DNA of 52,000 nucleotides from Acidobacteriota bacterium (GTDB taxonomy: Bacteria > Acidobacteriota > Vicinamibacteria > Vicinamibacterales > 2-12-FULL-66-21): NCBI GenBank assembly GCA_003223835.1, contig QHWR01000074.1:82414-134413 (forward strand), in the 5' to 3' direction. Both the position numbers and the translations under genes were made by a program. Position 1 is the first letter of the stretch, and each line of letters opens with the position of its first letter. Below, piece by piece: positions 47,391-52,000 of this stretch. The notes beneath the pieces were generated by a model that saw nothing but the letters and a program-made list of their open reading frames with translations, did not search any database and was not told the DNA's origin.

Positions 47391-48575
47391 ATGTTTTCGC
47401 AAATCATCGCCGTAACCGGAGTCAACATCCGTTCGATTCGCGCGCGCCTCGGCTCGTCCAGCGTCGCCGTCGTCGGCATCGCGGGGGTCGTCCTCGTGTT
47501 CGTCGCCGTGCTCTCGATCGCGGAAGGCGTGAATGCGACGATGAAGGCGTCGGGCGATCCCAACGTGGTGCTGATTCTGCGGGCCGGCAGCGACACCGAG
47601 ATGACGAGCGGACTGGGCGGCGACGCCGTCCGTGTGATTCAGGACGCGCCCGGCATCGCGCGCGACCAGGGCGGCGGCCCGCTCACGTCGCCGGAATTGT
47701 TCGTGGTCGTCGATCACCCGCTGAAACGGTCGGGCAGCCCCGCCAACGTGCCGCTTCGCGGCGTGACGCCCGAGGCGTTCAAGGTCCACGATCGCCTCAA
47801 GATCGTTCAGGGACGCAACATCGAGTTCGGCAGGAACGAAATCATCGCGGGGCGCGCCGCGGCGCGGCAGTTCGTCGGCCTCAACGTCGGCACGACGTTG
47901 AAATGGGGCGAGAGCACGTGGACGCTCGTCGGCATCTTCGACGACGGCGGGTCGGTGTCGGAGTCGGAGCTGTGGTGCGACGTCAAGGTGCTCCAGCCCG
48001 CGTATCGCCGCGGCAACAGCTACCAGTCGGTGTACGCGCGGCTGGCATCGCCTGATTCGTTCTCGCAGCTGAAGGACGCCCTGACGTCGAACCCGCAGCT
48101 CACCGTGGCCGCGATGCGGGCTCCCGAGTACTACGGCAGCCAGACCGAGACGCTGCAGAAAATCATCCGGACGATCGGCGGGATCATCGCGATCCTGATG
48201 GGCGTCGGGGCGGTGTTCGGCGCGGTCATCACGATGTACACGGCCGTGGCGAGCCGGACCCGCGAAATCGCGACGCTGCGCGCCCTCGGGTTCGGCAGCG
48301 TGCCCGTCGTGTTCTCGGTCTTGTCGGAGGCCACGCTCCTGAGCATCGTCGGCGGCCTCGTCGGTGGAGCGATCGCCTGGGCGGCATTCGACGGCTACGA
48401 AACGGCGACCATGAACTTCCAGTCGTTCAGCCAGATGGCGTTCGCGTTCGCCGTGACCCCGCGGCTCCTCGCGCAGGCGCTCGTGTATGCGGTCCTCATG
48501 GGCCTGCTCGGCGGCCTTTTGCCCGCGATTCGCGCGGCACGGCTGCCGGTGGTGACGGCGCTGAGAGAATTGTAG
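47391..48575 (+). CDS. ABC transporter permease (FtsX/MacB-type)
   Basis: MFSQIIAVTGVNIRSIRARLGSSSVAVVGIAGVVLVFVAVLSIAEGVNATMKASGDPNVVLILRAG...SRTREIATLRALGFGSVPVVFSVLSEATLLSIVGGLVGG. Confidence 0.92.
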   Translation: MFSQIIAVTGVNIRSIRARLGSSSVAVVGIAGVVLVFVAVLSIAEGVNATMKASGDPNVVLILRAGSDTEMTSGLGGDAVRVIQDAPGIARDQGGGPLTSPELFVVVDHPLKRSGSPANVPLRGVTPEAFKVHDRLKIVQGRNIEFGRNEIIAGRAAARQFVGLNVGTTLKWGESTWTLVGIFDDGGSVSESELWCDVKVLQPAYRRGNSYQSVYARLASPDSFSQLKDALTSNPQLTVAAMRAPEYYGSQTETLQKIIRTIGGIIAILMGVGAVFGAVITMYTAVASRTREIATLRALGFGSVPVVFSVLSEATLLSIVGGLVGGAIAWAAFDGYETATMNFQSFSQMAFAFAVTPRLLAQALVYAVLMGLLGGLLPAIRAARLPVVTALREL

Positions 48576-48819
48576 CCATAGGTTCGGGCGTAGCATTTCC
48601 AGACACGCCCCGAGCACTAGCCGTACAGGATCCTGCGCCCCAGCTCGGCGGCCGCGCCGGCCAATAAGGCAGAGCTGGCGTTGTTAAACCACGCGTATTG
48701 TGTCACTTACAGCCAGCCTGCCCCTTCCAATATCGTCACCAGGATCACCCGGCACATACGTTGCTCTATTGACCGCACTGCAACAGAGGGGAATCGTGGC
48801 ACACGTGCGGAGGACCCTT

Positions 48820-49068
48820 ATGCGTATGGACGACGTGCTACAGCGGATTCAGGGCGAGTTCGTCGAGATGCCCGGTCTTCGCCTTACAGCCGCCCAGGCG
48901 CAACGGCTTTGGGGTCTGGACCGGGACATGTGCGATTCGCTGCTCGGCACGCTCGTAGATGCCAACTTTCTCGCGCAGACCCGCGACGGCGCGTTCGTGC
49001 GTCGCGAAGGTGCGCGGCCAACGCGTGTAACAACGGTGCGCCACGCACCGAAAACGGCCGTGGCTTGA
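48820..49068 (+). CDS. Small conserved-looking hypothetical protein (winged-helix-like)
   Basis: MRMDDVLQRIQGEFVEMPGLRLTAAQAQRLWGLDRDMCDSLLGTLVDANFLAQTRDGAFVRREGARP; cggagga upstream. Confidence 0.65.
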   Translation: MRMDDVLQRIQGEFVEMPGLRLTAAQAQRLWGLDRDMCDSLLGTLVDANFLAQTRDGAFVRREGARPTRVTTVRHAPKTAVA

Positions 49069-49204
49069 ACGCAGACCCCGGGCTTGGGCCCGGGACTTTT
49101 GACCCACCGGTGCCGGTCGGCTGACAACCTGCCTCGTCAGCCACAAGCGGCCGGCTCGCCACCCTCGTTCCCGGGCGACAGCGCCCGCGGCCAGGTTTCG
49201 TCGG

Positions 49205-49231
49205 AGGTTGAAGGCCACAAGCCTTCAACCT
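49205..49231. terminator. Bidirectional hairpin terminator, dispersed-element type
   Basis: aggttgaaggc-cacaa-gccttcaacct, 11-bp stem between convergent genes. Confidence 0.65.
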
Positions 49232-49245
49232 TCGATGCACGCCTT

Positions 49246-49737
49246 TTACCGTTCCAGCACGCGCACCGGCGCGACGCGGGCGATCAGCCAGTCGCGCTCG
49301 GGCTTGACGACCTGCAGGGTGAATTCGGTCGCGTCGATCGCGCGGCCATCTCCGGCGGGATCGATGTAGGTCGCCGTCAGCTCGACGTGCGCGTGCGTCT
49401 CGTCGTCCTTCGTCACCGAGACGTCGCGGATCTCGACGTTCAGGCCCTCGGTTCGAGGCTGGAGCCGTGTGGCGATCGCCATCAGCGTGTCCTTGCCGCG
49501 GATCGTCATTCCCTCCCGCGTCTGCACCTCGACGTCGGTCGTGAACGCACGGCCGATCTGCGCGGCGCGCGTCATCGCGTCGAGCCCTTCGGCGGGGTGG
49601 TTCAGCGCCGCGACCAGCTCTTCGAGACGCTGGCGAATGCGCTGCTCGTCGGACGGAAACAAGACGCGGTAGCCGACGCCGAGAAGCACCGCTGCGACGA
49701 CGGCGGCGGCCGCCATCGGGATGTTCGCGCGGCGCAT
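49246..49737 (-). CDS. Membrane-anchored NTF2-like hypothetical protein
   Basis: MRRANIPMAAAAVVAAVLLGVGYRVLFPSDEQRIRQRLEELVAALNHPAEGLDAMTRAAQIGRAFTTDVEVQTREG... Confidence 0.7.
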   Translation of the reverse strand: MRRANIPMAAAAVVAAVLLGVGYRVLFPSDEQRIRQRLEELVAALNHPAEGLDAMTRAAQIGRAFTTDVEVQTREGMTIRGKDTLMAIATRLQPRTEGLNVEIRDVSVTKDDETHAHVELTATYIDPAGDGRAIDATEFTLQVVKPERDWLIARVAPVRVLER

Positions 49738-50231
49738 CAGAAGAGGACCTTGCCGATGATGCGGGCCCTCGGCGCGCGGCCGAAATCGTGTTCCCCTTCC
49801 GACATGCCGCGGTTGTCGCCGACCAGGAAATACTCGTCGCTCGCGAGGTGCATCTCCGAGAGGTTCCACGGCGCGCGGTTCCGCACGTACGGCTCGTCGA
49901 GAGGACGTCCGTTCACGACCACGACACCTTTCAGGATCGCCACGCGCTCGTCGGGCATCCCCACGATGCGCTTGATGTAGACGACGTGCGGACCTGCGAG
50001 CTGCACGGCGACGACGTCGCCGCGCGACGGCGCGTTGATCGTGTACGCGAGCCGGTTGACGAGATTGAAGCTGCCGGATTCATACGTCGGCAGCATGCTG
50101 ACGCCCTGCGCGCGAACCGGAATCAGAATCCAGGTGAACGTGATGAAGCTGACGACGGCGAGCACCACGAGGCGGACGACCGTCCGCCGCGGGTTCCGCC
50201 CGAAGAGAACCTGCCGCGCTCTGTCTGACAC
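49737..50231 (-). CDS. lepB: Signal peptidase I
   Basis: GVSMLPTYESGSFNLVNRLAYTINAPSRGDVVAVQLAGPHVVYIKRIVGMPDERVAI...DEYFLVGDNRGMSEGEHDFGRAPRARIIGKV. Confidence 0.93.
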   Translation of the reverse strand: MSDRARQVLFGRNPRRTVVRLVVLAVVSFITFTWILIPVRAQGVSMLPTYESGSFNLVNRLAYTINAPSRGDVVAVQLAGPHVVYIKRIVGMPDERVAILKGVVVVNGRPLDEPYVRNRAPWNLSEMHLASDEYFLVGDNRGMSEGEHDFGRAPRARIIGKVLF

Positions 50232-50260
50232 TCATTGAGAGTAGCAGACAGACACAAAGA

Positions 50261-50400
50261 ATGCTGAATGCCGAATGGCGAGTGCCGAATCGCCGAATGC
50301 GGAATGTCGAATGCTGAATGAATCGCCGAATGCCGAATGCCGAATCGCCGAATGCTGAATGCCGAGAGAGATTTCGCCCGCATTCAGCATTCGGCATTCC
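50261..50400. repeat. GAATGCC/GAATGCT heptanucleotide element with inverted arm
   Basis: gaatgctgaatgccgaatgg...cgaatgccgaatgccgaatcgccgaatgctgaatgcc...gcattcagcattcggcattcc. Confidence 0.92.
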
Positions 50401-50401
50401 G

Positions 50402-51232
50402 CTACGGCCGCCGCGAATATGGGGCGACGAAGCCCGGCGCGGCCGGCAGATACACGCTGCCGCGGTCGCTGCCGCGCGCGTAAACGGTGAAGCCGCGGTA
50501 ATCCCCGATGGGCGTGAAGTTCCCATCGAGTTCGACCGCCGGACCGGCGCTGAACCACCGCTGCCGCTCATAGTCGATCCACACGTTGTTGATCCCTTTC
50601 GGCCGCCGCGCGGATTCGAGCGGACGCGAGGCGGGTGCCACGATGATCCGTCCTTTCGTCCCGGTCGCCGCGGCGACGGCCGGCGCCGTGAGCGGCGGCG
50701 AGGTCATCACCGCCGCCGGTGCGGTCGTCGAAACCGCCGGCGCCGGCGGCCCGGAAAGCGGCGCGACGTCGTAGGCGCGGGCGAACGAGGGCGCACCGGC
50801 CGACTGAGGCATTCCCGGCGGGGCTCCCTGCAGCCGCAGCTCGCCGATGGTCTGCACCGGAAACGACGGCGCCATGCTTCCGGTCGTCCCCGCCCGCTCA
50901 CCGGCGCGCCGCCGTTCGTACGGCTGCATGACGCCGCCGTTCAACGGGACGTAGACGATGCTGTATGGCTCGATCGTGGCGTCCGTGTAGAGCGGAATGC
51001 CGCGGTACGAACCGGAGCGGACCATGTGGTTGCCGTTGAAGAACACCTGCGGACCGGCGGAGTAGTAGTAATCGCCGGACCACGTGATCGGTTCCCCGGC
51101 GAGGAACCACGTCTCGTTGTCGGCGGTAACGAGCGGCGGCGGCGTGGGTTGGAGCAGCACCTGGGCACCGACGCGCGCGGGCACGATTGTCAGAAGAGCG
51201 GCGAGAACATACCGATGGGCTCGGGAGCGCAT
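50402..51232 (-). CDS. Secreted hypothetical protein
   Basis: MRSRAHRYVLAALLTIVPARVGAQVLLQPTPPPLVTADNETWFLAGEPITWSGDYYYSAGPQVFFNGNHMVRSGSYRGIPLYTDATIEPYS...: signal peptide; internally similar GNWxxxGdYrGxpxY halves. Confidence 0.75.
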   Translation of the reverse strand: MRSRAHRYVLAALLTIVPARVGAQVLLQPTPPPLVTADNETWFLAGEPITWSGDYYYSAGPQVFFNGNHMVRSGSYRGIPLYTDATIEPYSIVYVPLNGGVMQPYERRRAGERAGTTGSMAPSFPVQTIGELRLQGAPPGMPQSAGAPSFARAYDVAPLSGPPAPAVSTTAPAAVMTSPPLTAPAVAAATGTKGRIIVAPASRPLESARRPKGINNVWIDYERQRWFSAGPAVELDGNFTPIGDYRGFTVYARGSDRGSVYLPAAPGFVAPYSRRP

Positions 51233-51279
51233 AGTTCCTCCGAGCGAGTTCGTATCAACGCCGATGCCACGCTCCGCCG

Positions 51280-52000
51280 CTAACGTCCGGCGACGTCGCG
51301 CTTGCGCCAGTAGCGGGCCAAGCCCTGCCATGAATAGTTGAGTCCGCCCGCCGCGACGTACAGTTGAGCTTCTTCTTCACCGAGCTTGCGTCGCAGCTCG
51401 CCGAGCGCTTCCTCGACGAACGCCCGCTCGCGCGCGGCGTCGTCCGTCGAGCCGTCGGCGAGCAGACGGCGGACGATTCGGCTCCACTCGTCGATGTGCG
51501 CGAACAACGCGTCGAACTGCTGGCGCGCCCCCTGGTACGGACCGAAGTGCGTGACGAACAACGTGTCCGGATCCCAGGCGAGAATGCGGCGGCCGCTCTC
51601 GCGCCATGCGTCGAGGTCGATGTCGGGCGGCGGCGTCGGCGGCAGGATGTAGGTGCCCGAGCCGCGGCGAATGCCCGCGACGTCGCCGACGAACGCGACG
51701 CGGGACGCGACGTCGAGGAACGACACGTGATGCGACGCATGGCCCGGCGTGTACTCGACGCGGATGTCGCGTCCGGCGACCGTCAACGTTTCACCGCCGG
51801 CGAGCGTCCGCACGCGGTCCGCGCGCACCGGCCTCACGTCGCCCCACAAACGATCCATGTCCTGTCCGTACAGACGGCCGGCGCTCGAGAGCAGCTTCGC
51901 CGGATCGATCAGGTGCGGTGCGCCGCGCTCGTGCACGAACACGCGGATGTGCGGGTGGCGCTCGACGAGCGCGCCCGTCACGCCGGCGTGGTCCAGGTGA
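51280..52000 (-). CDS. MBL-fold metallo-hydrolase, 5' end outside the window
   Basis: HLDHAGVTGALVERHPHIRVFVHERGAPHLIDP...TLTVAGRDIRVEYTPGHASHHVSFLDVASRVAFVGDVAGIR. Confidence 0.88.
   Translation of the reverse strand, partial: HLDHAGVTGALVERHPHIRVFVHERGAPHLIDPAKLLSSAGRLYGQDMDRLWGDVRPVRADRVRTLAGGETLTVAGRDIRVEYTPGHASHHVSFLDVASRVAFVGDVAGIRRGSGTYILPPTPPPDIDLDAWRESGRRILAWDPDTLFVTHFGPYQGARQQFDALFAHIDEWSRIVRRLLADGSTDDAARERAFVEEALGELRRKLGEEEAQLYVAAGGLNYSWQGLARYWRKRDVAGR

Overview
This is a high-GC bacterial window. Gene content and repeat style suggest an Acidobacteriota/Vicinamibacteria-like genome, but that is inference. It holds about 45 supportable genes.

Main blocks, left to right:
- SSS symporter (partial).
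- Surface-polysaccharide cluster: several GT2 enzymes, an ABC-2 exporter, methyltransferases, a membrane GT-C-like protein and a membrane-anchored MutS-like ATPase.
- Creatininase/SnoaL fusion, rhodanese, FAD oxidase, cytochrome c/YHS pair.
- GT4 plus glycogen-debranching enzyme.
- Eroded ParD/ParE-type toxin-antitoxin remnant, MocR regulator, TrxR-like oxidoreductase, Ser/Thr kinase-TPR, M61 peptidase.
- Complete alternative complex III operon (actABCDEF) running into SCO and coxBACD.
- MacA/LolD/FtsX-like ABC efflux system.
- Signal peptidase I and a partial MBL-fold hydrolase.

Most notable observations:
1. The exported rhodanese has an in-frame UGA in its Y-C-S-[UGA]-P-x-E active-site loop. 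A 12-bp-stem hairpin starts 5 nt downstream, placed like a bacterial SECIS. This is a strong selenoprotein candidate that standard ORF calling truncates.
2. About eleven loci carry heptanucleotide-periodic (STRR-like) repeats, each with a different unit and often with inverted arms. They abut stop or start codons exactly, and two are translated inside actB and actE.
3. A 43-nt inverted copy of an actC segment forms the start of actE.
4. The polysaccharide ABC permease has an in-frame ochre codon.
5. A perfect CRP-type palindrome lies in the actA promoter region.

Many long antisense ORFs in the supplied track are GC-rich shadow ORFs and were rejected.
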